DNA from: Sclerodactyla briareus | Taxonomy: Eukaryota > Echinodermata > Holothuroidea > Dendrochirotida > Sclerodactylidae | Direction: 5' to 3' | Assembly: GCA_026419785.1 (NCBI GenBank) | Contig: JAODTK010005855.1 | Coordinates: 434,001-498,000, forward strand | DNA: 64,000 nucleotides | Shown here: piece by piece, positions 26,801 through 41,800 of the stretch | Numbering within the stretch: position 1 is the stretch's first letter | Layout of the letters: each line of letters opens with the position of its first letter | Notes under the pieces: model-generated | Told to the model about the DNA's origin: nothing | Seen by the model: the letters and a program-made list of their open reading frames with translations, nothing else | The model's database searches: none | Position numbers and translations under genes: made by a program

Positions 26801-29800
26801 GGGTGCCTTGTCACTCTGTCACAGATCATTCTGTTTCCGGGGTGACCATATGGATAACAAGGGCAGTATTTTTCCCCTGTTACCGCAATTAAATGTCCGT
26901 CGTTGCTATGTTGGAGTTCATCTCACCCCCTTTCCAGTTCTGTTTGTGTTTGTTGTTTGATTGGCTATTTTTACCTCGCTAGGTGATTCCCACATCACTT
27001 ACATCAGGGTCTGACGGTAACTTATTTTCACTTGCACGAATGTAAGAATTTGTCATGTACAGGAGCCTTATATTGGTAAATTTGCATTAGCATTCCAGGT
27101 TAATTAAGGGCAATGGATGGACTTAAAAGTACTAAAAGTAACTGCCGTAGGGCAAGGGTTGGGCAAGAAAATTTGTGTAAAAAAAAAAAAAGAAAAACAA
27201 ATCCCGAGTTAATGGGGTATAGAAGGGAATTTTTTTTTCATGTTATAATGGAATATAGATGTCCTTATTTGGAGGTCCTTGGTTTGTAGATATTTTCTGG
27301 CTCCAAAGATAAGATGACTGTGATTTGCAAATGTTGTCACAAAAGTTACTGTCGGGCCCTGCTACATTATGAGAACCAGAGGCCTATAAAACCCGTATTG
27401 ATGGTAAAAAAACATGGCTCAATTGGGCCACCCCAATCTGCTGATATGGCCCCATCACCATGCACTGGGAATAATTATGCTTGTGCCAAGTGTGCCTTCA
27501 TTGACTAAATTTAGGTGGTTACAGGGAAAGTTTGAAAGAAAGTGTGGCGATCAGAGCGACCCCCCTGGATTGGCCCTATCAGTTGAGGAATGCCTGAGGA
27601 AATATGTAGTTCATGGTTTCAAATAGAGGAACTCATAGAAACTTACATGGGAAGATATTTCCCAGAACAGTTTGCAAATGGTTATTAGTCTAGTTTCGAA
27701 AACAAGCAAAAAATGCAGTGTGGAAGATTTTGATGTAAATAAACTCTACATAAACAACCCCGTAATACTGTTAAAAAACAATGTTAGATCTAATCTGCAG
27801 CTTGCAGGTAGAGTGCATCCCCCTAAGGATAATGCTTGAAGATGTCTCGTTACACAGCTTCTTCAGATTGGTGACCTCAGCTGCCACTACATTTAATGGG
27901 CCATTCAGACAGGACGCAATCTCTGCCTGTTGTCATGGTGCAACGTGCCACAGATCCAAATTAACCGGGACAGCGCCGAGTGCCCGAGGGCATTTTGCCC
28001 GGTGGCATCGGTGCGTGTTTACTTGGAAATCGTTGGTTCCAGTGTACATACCATGTGGAGTCGTCGCCGACACAGCCAGAGTTGCGATGATTGTGTGGGA
28101 GGAGAACGTGACTGGGAGTGAAACCTCACTCGGATCCGCGAACGACAGACCGAGCATCGGAGGAACTGTTTTTAAAAGCTACTCGCACTCCTCACCCAGT
28201 TGTAGAAGTCCCCTCTCAAGGCACAAGGAGAGAAAGTGCGTTTTGTCTCTCGAATCGGTCACTTTTGGCAGGGCAACTTTTGGATATCAAAGAAGAGGGG
28301 AAAAAAAGTGAGGCCATCTTTTGGGGAAATGTTAGGCGAAAGAATGTTTTACGTCATGCCTCTATTGGGTAAGAAATGTAGGTTGATTTGACTAGTAGAG
28401 TACGTTGCCCGTGTCAGCGTTAATTGGAAGAGGGCGTGATTTGGGACCAATCATCGATCCCTCCCGTCAAAAGACATGAACCTGCGGTTTGGAGTCGGGA
28501 GCCTAGTTAACACGAGGGACGAGAACCATCAGGCCATCGTTCTGTAGCACGTGGCGCTATAGAAGAACGCCAAGTTATTGCTTCCAATACAATGTCACTT
28601 CAATTATGGGGTCATGCTCACCTCATGATGTTATGATATATTTAGTATTAACAGGCAGCCGGGAAATGTCTTGTTGTTCATGGATGGGGGTTCTAAGAAA
28701 AATACTCAGTTTGGGGAAATTTTAGAGCCTTTGGCCCACTCACTCCAAACATTCTGTAGAATCCGTCTAGCCCGTCTTAATATTGGAAGAATTGCAGGAA
28801 CGGCTATAGTTAATTATTTGAAAAATCCAGTAACCGAGGGGAGGGGCAGGAGGGGTAGTCATGAGGGGGAGGGGGGGAGGGGGGTATCGCTGAGCACCTA
28901 TCAAGAAGTGATATGGGCTTGTTCGCATGATTTGTTCTGACGCTTTGAAGGCCAATAACTCCACATGGAACATCTGCAGAAAGATGGAATTTGGACCGTA
29001 CGATATAACTTTCCATTCCCACAATATATAGAACCTCATTAATCCAAGCCGAGTTGTCCATCAATGCCCAAAAAAGTATTCTTCGCCCGTTAATGTATTA
29101 TTCGGGGGCACTAAGTGCATTGTGTGTTACAAGCACCTGATGGGGGTCTTGGCCTTGATTCACGGACTGTACTGAAGCTCTCCGAAGGCTGTCATGAATA
29201 TCGACATTTCACTGCTTGTACCTACTGGCTGTCTTGGGTGCTGATGGCTTTGACAGTACTCGTCAGTTAGTATCTAAGTGTGGGCAATACAGCCATAACT
29301 TGTCAATGGACATGACAGGGGCATGTGGCTTCAGAGGGGATGATAGGGCAGAGGTCATGACCTCTGGGCTATATGTAGACTTCTTCCAGAAATCAGCCGA
29401 GGTGCATCGGAAAGCATAGAAAACTAGTATTCCTCTATAGGTCCTATCATTGAAATTTGCTGTACAATAAAATGTATTTCATGCCTGTTGGTTTCTAATC
29501 AACAATGTTGTGTTTGTCACCTGAACTAAATTTAGAGCTACTTCTTAGCGATCACTTTGGAGAGTGTGTTGTTTCTGATGTGTGTATGGCACTTTCTTGT
29601 TAGAAGAAATATCTGAAATGATTATAATAGATTTTAAGAATTTATGTTGTAGTATGGGGGTTGAGATGAAAAACTATGAGTGATCTGATCGATTCGAGGT
29701 ACGAACGTCACTAGTCAAGTAGGGGTGATGAGATCGCCTATTTATGAACTCATTGTTTATACTCATAGCAAGATTGAGGACGACGTGGGCTTGCTATGGT

Positions 29801-32800
29801 GATTCGGTTCGGCACATTGGTACAGGATATAAGGTAGAACTGATAAGACTCTCAGCATAAAAATAATGTAATTTTAAGTCTTCTAATTGCTCAATTTTAT
29901 GCAAAATTCCTAAGGTGGTTGGATTTTCATAAAACTTGGTGGGAATGGTTTACCTTCAGTCCCCAAAAGTTTTAACAAATTGGAGGGTCGCTGGAGAATC
30001 ATTCAGTGTGTCTATTGCATAATATATGCATAATTTTTCAAATTGCACTCTGTTATCATGAAAGTTGTTGGGTGTGGCCAACAAAATTTTACAAGGATTT
30101 TCCAATGATTTGGCAATGAGTGGGGGTCATGCATTGTGTCATAAACTGCTTAATTTTAAGCATAAACAATTCCAATTTTTGTATTGAAGGGGGCCGACCG
30201 GCCTCTTGACAAGTTTCTGCTAATTATTTGAAGCAAAATTTTTTTCTCTGAAAAAAAAAAAAATCAAGCCCTGATCACATCAATAGAGTGTATTTCCTTA
30301 TGTTCATGTAAATAGACATCTGCTGCGAGTTTTTATGTTGGCTGCTAAGTACTAACGTTCTGAGCATATGTGTAAGCTTACACATGTTCTAGTTTGTGAA
30401 CCATGGTGTAGTAAGCATGGCTTCGAATGTTCACATTTACGCAGTTCGCTTTTCTCACACTGAATATGGTATATAAATAATCTTTTATTTTAAGTACTCA
30501 TTACTTATAAAGTGCATATCCCAAGTTTGATGCCTTGTTGTTTTTTGTTGCTATGAAACAATATCAGCCCCATAGTGTTTACATATCCCCCGAAACCTGT
30601 GAGCCCATCCCCCCGCCCCAGAACAATAATTTGTCTATGCTCAACGCAGTTGTTTATAGCTTAGCTCCAATTAAACAATTTCTTGTTGAAAGCAGATATT
30701 ACATACATTACATAATTGGAGTGCAAGCCCCATGCTTTATCAATTGGCTGCTGGATCATAGAGAATTTATTCCATTTTCGATGTTTATACAAGAGAGCAT
30801 TTGCCCAGCAGCCTGTTTATGTCTCTCTGATAATATAGGAGGCCGGCCAGTGGGACGGCATTTCCTTTTACCACCACGAATTGAAAGGAGAAATCCTTGT
30901 TGCGGCAATGTATAGTGTATCAAAGTACTAAAGTTTTGGGTAGAGTTTCTCTTCTTGAAGGCCAGGGTAATCCAATATTATACTTGCAGCTAGTTCACAA
31001 AACAACTTCTTCCTTCCAATCGTCTTCGGTGGGGGTATTTTCTTCTTGTTCGTTTTAAAATCTTCCTTCGATAACCCCAGGAATGTGTGAGACTGCAGTT
31101 GGATTTTGTAAGGGCATGTAGGTACGGTGCGGGTTTTAGTATGCTCGGGGACTCTGATGGTTGGAATTAGGCATTGCTGCAAGCTAGGTTGAACACACAA
31201 TTGAGACTGAAAACACTGAAGGGTCAGTTGGAAGGGTGAAACATGCTTTGAGGCTGAAGGTTCCTCGCCTCAGTATGTCACGAAAATAGCCATCTGCAAA
31301 CCCTCATTTTGGTCGATGAGAAAATGACCAGACCTATTGGTATGTCAATTCTTATGACAAGAACAGGCACACGAAAAAGAACGCGCTTTCATTAAAAGTG
31401 CGCAAATGCGGACCAACATTTCTTTGTAGAAACACACGAGAATGGTTACCCCAGACTACTAGAATGAATAATGCGAGCATTCTTCACCTCTGGAGAAAAA
31501 TGACCATATCCCTTTTACTACTTTTATCATAAAAAAATAGGAATATGGGAAAAAAATAGAAGCAAATTTATTTGGTCCCCCTTTAATTTAGCACAGGTGA
31601 AATGGGAATATCAAAACCCCCATCCCAAAGATTTCACAAGTACAATGTTTTACATGAGGGGATCCTGTGGTCCCCCTCCAATATGTCACAAGGCAAATTT
31701 GCAATAGGTGATTGTGCCTTATCTGTACATCGATTTCTGGCTGACTTTGGTTTGCGGTTCCGGCTGTCGTAATGTAATAAGTAGAATATACCGAAAGTCC
31801 CGTCATAGTTACTACTATTGGCTTAAAAAACAAAGCCTGCCCCCCCCTTACTAATGTCCCCCTTCCCCCCCCCCCCCCCTCCTGTCCCACTGCTCTTAGC
31901 CACCCCCTCATCTAACTACTAACCTCTTTAACACCAGAGCTTCACATTCACACAACCTCCCATAATGTTGGCTATATCCCCCCCTCCTTGTTGCAATAAC
32001 AGTGCCTTGTAAACATGGTATAGTGTTTCAATTCTTCTACAGCTCCAGAGTTTTTTGCGCACTTGAACCGCCTTGCTGTATATTGATTGATTGGCCCTAC
32101 AAGCAGCAGATCAAGTATACGCTGATAGCGTGGTATGGGTAACGATAACCCTTCCACTCCCCATGCTTCCTGGCCCATAAGACGGAACTTGCATCTGAGG
32201 AGGCCTATTTTATTTATTCGTTGCAAAACATCACTCCTGGATAGTGTAGGCGGCTATGGAACAACATTTCAATACTGTAATGGTAGAAGTGGCGATCAGT
32301 CGTCTATTCATGGAGCGGAGGGGAGCTACTCCATGGTCCGCCAAATTGTGCATGCGTTTCACGCAGAACATTGTCGTGAAAGTTTGGCAGGCGGTCTTCC
32401 CATAGGTGCAACATCGGTATGTCATGACAACTGTGATCTCCCTAATCGTGTAAAAGTGAAGAAGATTTTCCCATAGTGGCGATAGACTTGCCTCATATTA
32501 TCATCAAAACAATATTGCAACCGTAAATTGACCTATTAACCAGAGCGATTCTTGTACATGTAATTACTCTGAAAGCGGGGGGGGGTGGATGGATTGCTCT
32601 CTTCAAAGCAGGGCATAATTAACAGTATTAGCATAACCGTTTGCAAGTCAAATTGGTATATATTTGTTTTTTTCGTTGTCGATTATTCTGGGTGTCACTA
32701 GTGTTAGTTAGCTCTCGGGTTCCGATGTTCTGTGAAATAGGGAAGTCAATCCACAAAAATCTAGGAATTACCCATTTTCATTAAAGGCATGGTCATCAAA

Positions 32801-35800
32801 AATTTCAACCTGAATTATTTCAGAATGTAGGATTTGCCAGGAATAAATTCTGAAATCCCCTAGCACCCCTACCCATACAACTAATCCTCATCACTACACT
32901 TCCTTCAACAGTTTCTTGTCCATTCTAGAAGGTCACTCAAATTTTTATTGACAATTCCCTCTGAAAAATGCAAATGTCTGTTTCTTTCCTAAAAGATAAA
33001 CTGCAGAAAATGCCAGAATAGGATGGGGTGCCAGTTTCAGCATCGTAAGTACATGTAAAGTCTTGACTTGGTAAGATTGGACATTTACTGTCATATTCAT
33101 CACGTGTCACAATTACCGCTACGACCCTCAGTCCCTGTGCTACAGGCACCCTTGGTTTGGTAATGACGTTTCAGGGGTGGGGTGGTGGAGGCACTGGGGG
33201 ATGGTAGTCCTCTGGTTCGAGCTACGTACCTCCTCTGTACCGTGATTCTCTCCCACCATTCGGAGAGCTTGCCTCTCACGTGCTGGTCTACCGCTTCTGG
33301 TGATCTTTTGTCTGTCTATAATCTTCACCTCTGGGGCAGGTCCTGGGTTTGTCTCGACGGCTACAACCTCCTTGTCGTGCCTTCCACCCTTCTTCTTTCC
33401 CTGTTGTGATCCTGGGGGGGACTGAGGTAAATCCAGAGAACTTCGTGATCACCACTCAGTGGAAGGAGTGAAAAATCCATACCCAGTAAACAGATGAAAT
33501 CCGATGTTGGTTGGTAGGTTGAGGTATGGCATGATTAGATTCCCAGATTCATGCCTGCTGTTACATTTGCCAGTGACATTACAACATTAAAAGGGAATTC
33601 ACACATTAAAAGGCGGGGGGGAATCGCACTTCTGTCATTCCTCAGATTCCATTTTGAGGGCAGCTGGTAGGGGGGGGGCCCAAACTTTTTTTGGGGACAT
33701 GTGCTTCTCCTATCTCCCCCTCCCCCACTGGTTAATATCGAGGCACTGTTTTCGTTCGGAGCTACCCTCAATTCGTAGGTGGGTGTCTTGCTATTAAGGC
33801 CATCACCTGTTCATTTTCATGGTTTGTGGCTCCGGACCAGTTTGTTATTGAATGTCTCTCTGCTATTACTCACAGGGGTTGCACACTCAGGAATTTTGTT
33901 ATGGGAGTTTGAAGCCAACAGCCCCCTCTCTTCCCTTCTACATCCCCTAGCATTGCTCGTGTTCAGGGTTTAAGGCAGGGCAGACAGCCTTGATTGAAGG
34001 AGGGACTGTCCTGTGTTTGTTTCTTCATAATAAATGGTCTTTTGCATCGTTACCTTGAATAGGTTGTTTCAATCCAGGATCTGTTGTGGGGTCGTCTGGG
34101 TTATATGAAGTCACATAACTGTTTTGCAATGGCCGTGAAGCGGCATTCACACTTGTCCAGTAACGCCAAAAATTTTGTACAATGGATGTAGGTGATATAT
34201 TTCGCTGTTTGCAGTTACCGGATAAGTATGAACGCCGTTTAAGCCTGATAATTACTGGCCTTGCAAAAAAGGTGAAATTTGATTAGTTCGTTTTATCTGT
34301 TGTATCAGGCACTCTTTTGCGCTAGGACACAGTGTGACAATCGTCAGAGGTGTGTCATGAATTGACACATATACCACACAGCCCATTGTCCCACAATTTG
34401 GGTTGAATTACCCCACCTAGGATTACAGAAATGACAGACAAAAGTACATTATTACTAATTATTTCACAAACCAATTGGAATATAATGATCCGCACCCAGA
34501 CATGTTGAGGACTCACAAATGAGTTAAGGTGATCATCTGCATGTCAATCTTCCAATGACCCTTATGCAGCTGTCATTTGTCTATCGGACTAACGAGTGAT
34601 GTGCATCATTGTTCAGTATTCATCAAATTATCATTAACAGGGTACCACCCTCACTTTCTCCCAGATGTCTGTCACTCACAAAATTTAGGTGTGTCATTTG
34701 ACTTCACCCCACAACAATAATTTCTGTATGTGTGTCAAAATGACAGTCATTTCAGTGTGTCATTTTCATGCAGTTTGAAAGTAGTACTTTTGTGACAAAG
34801 GGTGTGTCATTTTTCTTTCTTGCATGATGCAATGTATGTGACTGACAAGTGACTCTCCCATCCCACATAATGGCTGACTACCATATCAGGGGTATTGGTT
34901 GCTGTCATACATTGATGTCACTTTATAATTTGGTTGTAAATGAAGTAGTCATTCTCACGATCACAAAATATAATGCAAAATCCACTCGGAGGAACTATCC
35001 ACTCTTTCTTCATTCAGTTCCATCTAACAGCCCAAGTTTTGTTGGATAAATTACGGGGTAGTAAGTTACAACACGGGTAGATAAGATTCAGCCCAACTTC
35101 CTGAGAAAAAAGGTCGGGGGTAAATGTTTGACAACAATTCCTGGAAATCCCCAGTGACCTTTCAAAATTCGCTCCATCTGAAATGATAAATATCCAGTCG
35201 GGCAGCCAGGAAAAACTAGATCACTGGTATTCTGGTAAGGCAATTACCCTCAGTGATTTATTTGAGTATTCTCCAGATATAGTTTAAGCTTCTCCTTTTT
35301 TTTTACGAGAACCTCAAGATAATGAGTTCGTCCGTCACTGTGCTCTGTTGGCTGGCCAGCTCTCTAGCACAATGCTTGTCCAGTCAGATCTAACGTGTAC
35401 TGGATGATATGAGTCAATAAAAGTGAATATCCTCTGCAAATAAAGTAATTTGACAATTTTCATAATTATTGCAGGCTAGCTGATCGGGCAACTGACTAAA
35501 AGTTGCTGCTGGGTTTAGGACAAGTGCTCAGACCAATCTATCTCAAAGATATTAAATCATGAAGCATCATTATCCAGTTTTATGTCTTGAATAAATACAA
35601 ACATAGTCCCTGCATAGGTTCAATCACCGTTCTAATGGTATCACATTGCTTGTCCATTACCTATAGAATCGTTTACATTTTGATGTGCCATGTAACATTA
35701 TTCTCGATATACAGCGAGGCAGTTCTTGTTTGGACTTGACGTAAACAGGCGCATCTATCATTTGCTGCCAGGTGTTAAGAGATGATGGGGCCTCTTTGAT

Positions 35801-38800
35801 TCCGTTATCAGGATATAATATTTTCTCCCCTGAAGCAGCCTGAAATATATCATAAGCCCCAGCGATTCAATTACCTTGAATCCGATAACAGTCCTCTATC
35901 TTAAGTTATATATCTCAGGAGCAGGTTGGAAGGAGGGGGCCCCCAATGGGCTTGCAAAAAATAGAAGAAAAATGAAAAATATCGTTCAAAAATAGGCTTG
36001 AAAATCCTTCACATGGATTTTCATTCACCATTTTGCATCCCGTCTCATCTGCAAAAGCAAAAATTTCCCAAAGGGGTATACACACTCCCCTTCACTCCCT
36101 ACCACCAAGGATACAACGATTCACTTCATACGTTGCACCCCCCTTCTCTCTCTATTCAAAGTTTCTGTTTACGCCCCTGTATTGGCAGGTGATTGTTCAG
36201 CAGCTACAGTGTTTGTTGGAGGTTTCGTAATAAACATCCGAGCCGTAGATGAATGTCCCACCACCGTTGATGACAGTGTGCCCCACTTCGCCGTGCGAGG
36301 GACCCCTCAGTGCATATTTGAGTGACATTTGATGTGAGCTGTGGGACCAACATATAAATGGCAGGACAAGTGGGGAGGAAACGCCAAGTGCATATGTATA
36401 TCATATCCCAGTAGGCCCTGCACTTTACTACATTCTTAGAGGGAGGGAAGGGAGGGGGGGGGGGGAGGAATGTTGGTGCTTACCCAGAAATGAAGATTTA
36501 ATTTATTTTTCATTGGAAGGCTATTAGACTCCATTCAGGGTCTTTGTCACCCGCTCAGTCAGGTAGTGCTGACATTTGCATCCCAAGGTAGCTTGAAGTT
36601 CCATTCTGCCTTTATTTCATGTCCTCCTTTCCAGCTATGAAGCTACAGCCTGTACCCATACTGTAGTATTCTATTGTATTGACCAATATGAAACTGCAAT
36701 TGAAAAAAGAAAAAAAAAAATTTCAAAGTAACTGGAGGTCAAATGGACATAATCCAATGTGCTTCCTCTAAAACGAGGTCCACAAAGGCTGTTTATGCAG
36801 GGTATACACATCTGCGATTACACTCTGCACATGTCTGAATGTGGGGGCCATTGACAAAGTTCCGTCTTTGTGGGAATATTAATTCTCTTCAAATCGTCAT
36901 CTGTAGACCATACGCTATGCGATTTCTACTATCTGGCAGAAACCAAATCCACCGGAACCCCACTTGAACAGGGCCCTTTCTCAGTTTATTTTCTGCCACC
37001 AGATGTGAGCATCTGCTCCAAGTTCTGGCGTCTGGATTCAACTTCAGAATCCCTCCTTCTCGTACTTTTCAGAGTTTGAGGCGTTTGTTTTTTTCTTTGT
37101 CTCGCCAAACAAAATGCAGGAAGAGACTATGCGATCAATTTGTATGTAGGTATGTGTATGTGTGTGTGGGTGTGATTTTGAAATGCTTGTATACATAGGA
37201 TCGGGGTTGGGTTGACCACAATCTGATTAGATTTTGGGGTGACAAAAGTCACTAAGTCAGGTGTGATCAACCTTGTTTTTATGTGATTAAGTGTTTAGGG
37301 TCTCGTTGGCAAGATCACGGATGAACTGTAGTTGCTATGGTCACTGGTTTTTTGGCACGAGAGCAGGATTTAAGGTGGATGAAATGATTCGATTTTCAGC
37401 GTAAAATATGCTAATTTAGTTGTCTGATTTGTTTAATTTATGCGAAATTTAAAAGTTTGTCAGATTTTCCACAAAACTTGTGAATATGGTCTTCCTTCAG
37501 TCTCAAAAAACTTTAACAAGGATTCAGGGTCAATGGAAGCATTCAACGTACCAATTTGCATATTTATGCGAAATCTTGAAGTGGCTTCATGTTCATGAAA
37601 CCTGAGGTATGGTTCACTTTGAGTTCTGAGATTTTTTATCATGGATTCAGGTCACTGGAGGTCATTCAACGTGTCAGTCTATTTGCAAAATTTTCCGATA
37701 ATTTTAAAGTTTGCTGGATTTTCATGAACTTTGGTATATCATGGCTTACCTTTATTTTTCAACATTTTTTTTTCTCGGCTGCCCCTCTCTGGCTCCCCTT
37801 TGTGACCCCACTGATCACCTGTACTGTAGGCCTACACTTTTCATGAAGTCCTGTACATCGACTGGGTATTTATTTGTATGTCATGATGTTTTCTTCTGCA
37901 TCTTGCCAATAATTTTTTCTCATATGCTGATGATGATGATGAGTTCATTGGCCATGGGGTGGGTTCATTCCCCTTTCCCCTCTGAAATGGGATTGCAGCC
38001 ATCAATCCTGGGAACAGGTGCAGACTCAGGGTAGGGCTGCCCGCCCGCACGAGGCAGGACAGATGAAAACCTAGGCCTGGAAGCAGGAACTGACAGAGAT
38101 ATTTAGAACAATCCCCGATCCCCAATCCAGCAATGAAAAGTTATTGGAATGCTGTTTTATTTGTTTAGCGCTGTCACAGTGGCAGGCTGAGCACATCAAT
38201 TGCTGGGTCTCCCCTGGGGGTTGTGCTAAGCCTGGGACACAATAAGAGAGCGAGCTGCCATGCAGGGGATAGGGGACCCAATTGACTCCCAGTTGACATC
38301 TGTGATAGGATCACCAAAGACGAACAGGAGGGCTCTCCGATGGCAACATGTGATGCCAGTTAGCGTTTGGTGGTTATTCCTATTACAGCCAAGCTGTTGT
38401 TTTGTTGTGATCCAGGGGCGAAAAAAAATCTGAACCTGGAGGGGTCCTTCGGAAAAAGAAATATGTGATGAAAATAGGCCAACTCAAAGTAACAGGTGGT
38501 GTGGCACACTGGAACTGTGTCCTGCATTTTAGGGAGGAGGTTACATTTACACATTGCCAGGATTTTGGTTTAAAGTGCTCCAATATAGAACTGATTTTCT
38601 TTAAAATAGAAACTGAAAATAGGAGGTGGTCATTTGTCAGACCAGACTTAAAAACTTCAATTTATGCCTCTTCTAAAGAACGACAGTGTGAGGCAACTCC
38701 GGACTGTACCAGCTTTGTAGGTTCAGTTTAATAATTCAGTAGAAATTGAGTTGCCCGAATTGGGGTAAAAGTAGGAATTGGACATAGGGTCAAGGTCATA

Positions 38801-41800
38801 CCACACCAACCTCAATCATGATTAAACCAACCACTTTCTTCACGTGATTGGTTCTAATCTGCTCTCATAGTTGAAAAACCATCTTGTCACATTATTTTTT
38901 CATCCCAGCTGATGGGGGCAGGGGGTTGGCTGGGGGAAGTGGTTGTATCCAGTGGATGGTGGGGCAGTGTGGAAGGGGGGGTAGGTGGTAGGTTGGGGGT
39001 ATGCAGGTGAGGCAGACATACCTCTTTAAATTTACCAACATTTAGCGGGTTTGGCCTGCATTCGAAACCCTAAACCTGCTGACTCCAGAGGGACTCTAAT
39101 ACCCAGCCTAGGGAAGCATGTTCCGTCATCAAGATGAAACCATTTGATCTATCCAGTTTTGTTAATAGTTCCAATACAAAAAGGAAATGACCCACATACA
39201 AATACAACATTCTAAGTTCACTGCATTCCCAACTCACCTTCTTAGCCATCTAGTTAGCAGTTACCCTAGTAAACTCCATCTTATCTGGCTGCTATTGCAA
39301 CCTCGCCCCCAAATCCATGCATAATTGACACATCGTAGGGACACTATTCTTATTTTGCCTGTTGCATAACTTGCGTAACAAGCACGTCTTCCTTTATCTC
39401 GACTTTCCTACGTTATCGCGCCCAACACCTGAATCATAAGCCAAGCTATCACGTGTTCTAGTATCGCTAGCCTCATATAGTACAGTTCATAAACTTCTAA
39501 TGGTTTGCTTGTGCTCACTCTTCCACCCATCTGAAGCTGCCTTTCATCTCCCTTGGACATAACGAAATTCATCAGACATAATTGTTGATGCCTTGGAATG
39601 GATGCTGGTTCCATGCTCTTGGTTCTCTTAAAGGGAGTAGTTCAGGTCAGTCTCTGATGATATGGAAGTACGTGCTAATGAGAACAAAGTTATGTTTTTG
39701 ACGAGGAAAACATATTTTCCACATGTTCTTTTGGCCAATAGGTTACTGGTCCGAAAGAACCGATCAGAGTGCTGTTCTGTAAAGGTAACTGAGAAATTAA
39801 ACAAAGTGATTGAGTACATTGGTTATAAATCCTCATCCCCATTCCTGTCATCTGGACCACTCGAATTTATTATGCTCACTTGCTCAGCATACCTGCATAA
39901 TAGCCCTCAAAAGTACAGCCATGGGGGTGGTTCTGCTCTTATAGTTAGTGCAGGCAGACCCTTTTCAGGGAAAATAATCCACCAATTTGTCAAGAAAGAG
40001 CCCTGGCTAGCCAAATATTAATTCCTTCCTGGTTATGCCATTGCAGTACCTTGCAGTGACAGTGAGTAAATTAGACATTTAGGGTTTTCTTGTTCTTGTC
40101 TGGTACTATGCAAACACCAACTAGTGGTTATCACTGCATAGGTTTACTGCAACGTTGGATCAATAAGTGGCAGTGATGTCAATCTCATCTGATATTATAG
40201 TGGTATCAATAACCCAGGTTCTCACATGGAGGTTTTCATTGGATTTTCCTACATTTGACCTTTGATGACCTGAAAATGACGTTCACCTCGGTTGGGACTA
40301 GACTAGTCCACATTCCCAGGTTTTTGTTGAAATCGGCGGAAAGCTCGAAGGAGTACTGTTTTCTGCTAGCAGTTGGTGAGCGGGCGACAGCTTCGTTTGC
40401 ATGACACTACAACGAAAACATCTAACTCCAATGCATTTCAACATTGTTACAGGTGTGATTGTCACTACTATATGCACGTTGGAAATTTTTTACAACCATT
40501 TGGGTGAATACTTCAGTCGTAGTTCCATGCGAACGGGAATGTCCATTATCTGACAAGATATTACCTGATCAATGTAAATATATAACACAATATCTCTAAA
40601 CCCGAGAATCAGGGGTTCATGCAGACTTTTTTTTAATATCTATTTTATATCTATGTAAGTTCCGGAATGTTTGAACTTCCTCGAGCAAATGTCGTTGTTC
40701 ATTACTTGCTGGATGCTGTGAGACGATAGAGCCTTCTTGAAAAAAAAAAAATGCAAAGACAATGCTGAACATGTTTCAATCATTTAATCCTAATCTCTAT
40801 TCTTTTTCAGTATGCCACAGTACATGCCCCCATTCATGTCATCTGACAACCCCAGTCGTGCTGCATCACAGTGTCTTGGTGGCTGTGATGGAGGCCAGCC
40901 CTCTGAATGTGTGGCCTGCAAGAACTTCCAGTTTGAGGGGACGTGCGTGGAGTCTTGCCCACAAGGCACGGTGCAGGTATTCACTTCCTCCTTGTTTGGC
41001 TCATTATCATGGGTACTATGCACTGATTTCACGAAGTGTTTATGAAAGCTCCATTCAATATGAATACATCGAACCCCCAGTCATAAAGTTTGTCCTATGC
41101 TACTTACAAAATTGATCAACGGTGTGATTTGTTCCAAGTTGCTGCTAACGGAAGTGCTTTGACGACCATTCACAGCATGGAAAAGCAAGTCTCGATTGCA
41201 AAAGTGACAGAGGATTGTTCCAATGATAGACCATGCACCACCCATAAACTAAGCATGTGCAGGCGGGTAAAACCACTGACGTGTCTATCCCCACAGAAAA
41301 GCCTTTTGTGGACCTCATTAGAGGTAAGCACATTGAATTATGTCATTTGACCTCCAGTGACTTTGAAATGCCCTCCCCATTGTTCAGGTACCAACGTAGT
41401 CACATTCTCCAAATTTTGTTCAACTCGACAAAGTTAGAATATCGCATGATTTATGCAAATTTGACTTCCCGTGACCTGAAATGACTTCATGTTGTTTAGA
41501 ACCAACAACCGTCCACACCCACCAAGTTTTGCTCAAATCGGACCAAGTTAAAAATTGCCAAAAAACCCCCGAACATTTGACCTCTGGTGACCTTGAAATC
41601 AACATCATGTTATTTGGGCCCAACTTCTGTCCCCACCAACCAATTTGGTGTGAATCAGGGAAACACTAATTCGACCTCTGCTGACCTTCTCAATTATAAG
41701 TCCTGCAAGTCTCTTGAGACCCTTTCACATGGAACCAAATTGGGAGAGTGGCCCTTGTCTTGCTCCCCTGCTTGGACCCCTTGTAGGAGGGCCCTTAACC

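Larger units (their letters stand above)
8821..40810 (+). other. InR: Giant InR intron between exons A and B (about 32 kb)
   Basis: The donor is GTAAGT at 8821 and the acceptor CAG ends at 40810. The flanking exons join in phase 1 to give a continuous SCWNGDLLSE-I-CHSTCPHSC, so the two ends are firmly paired. The intron carries most of the dispersed repeats in the window. I found no second gene inside it on either strand. Blocks in which I see nothing beyond low-complexity tracts are 8821-11210, 11530-14150, 14270-16075, 16170-19935, 20390-23490, 25440-28930, 30245-33135, 34925-36590 and 37775-40810. An alternative receptor exon hidden here cannot be excluded by eye. Confidence 0.8.

Noticed and set aside
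27781..28311. Open frame of 176 codons on the + strand
   Set aside because: No recognisable domain and no splice context. The composition looks like translated non-coding DNA, and competing frames of similar quality exist on the other strand.
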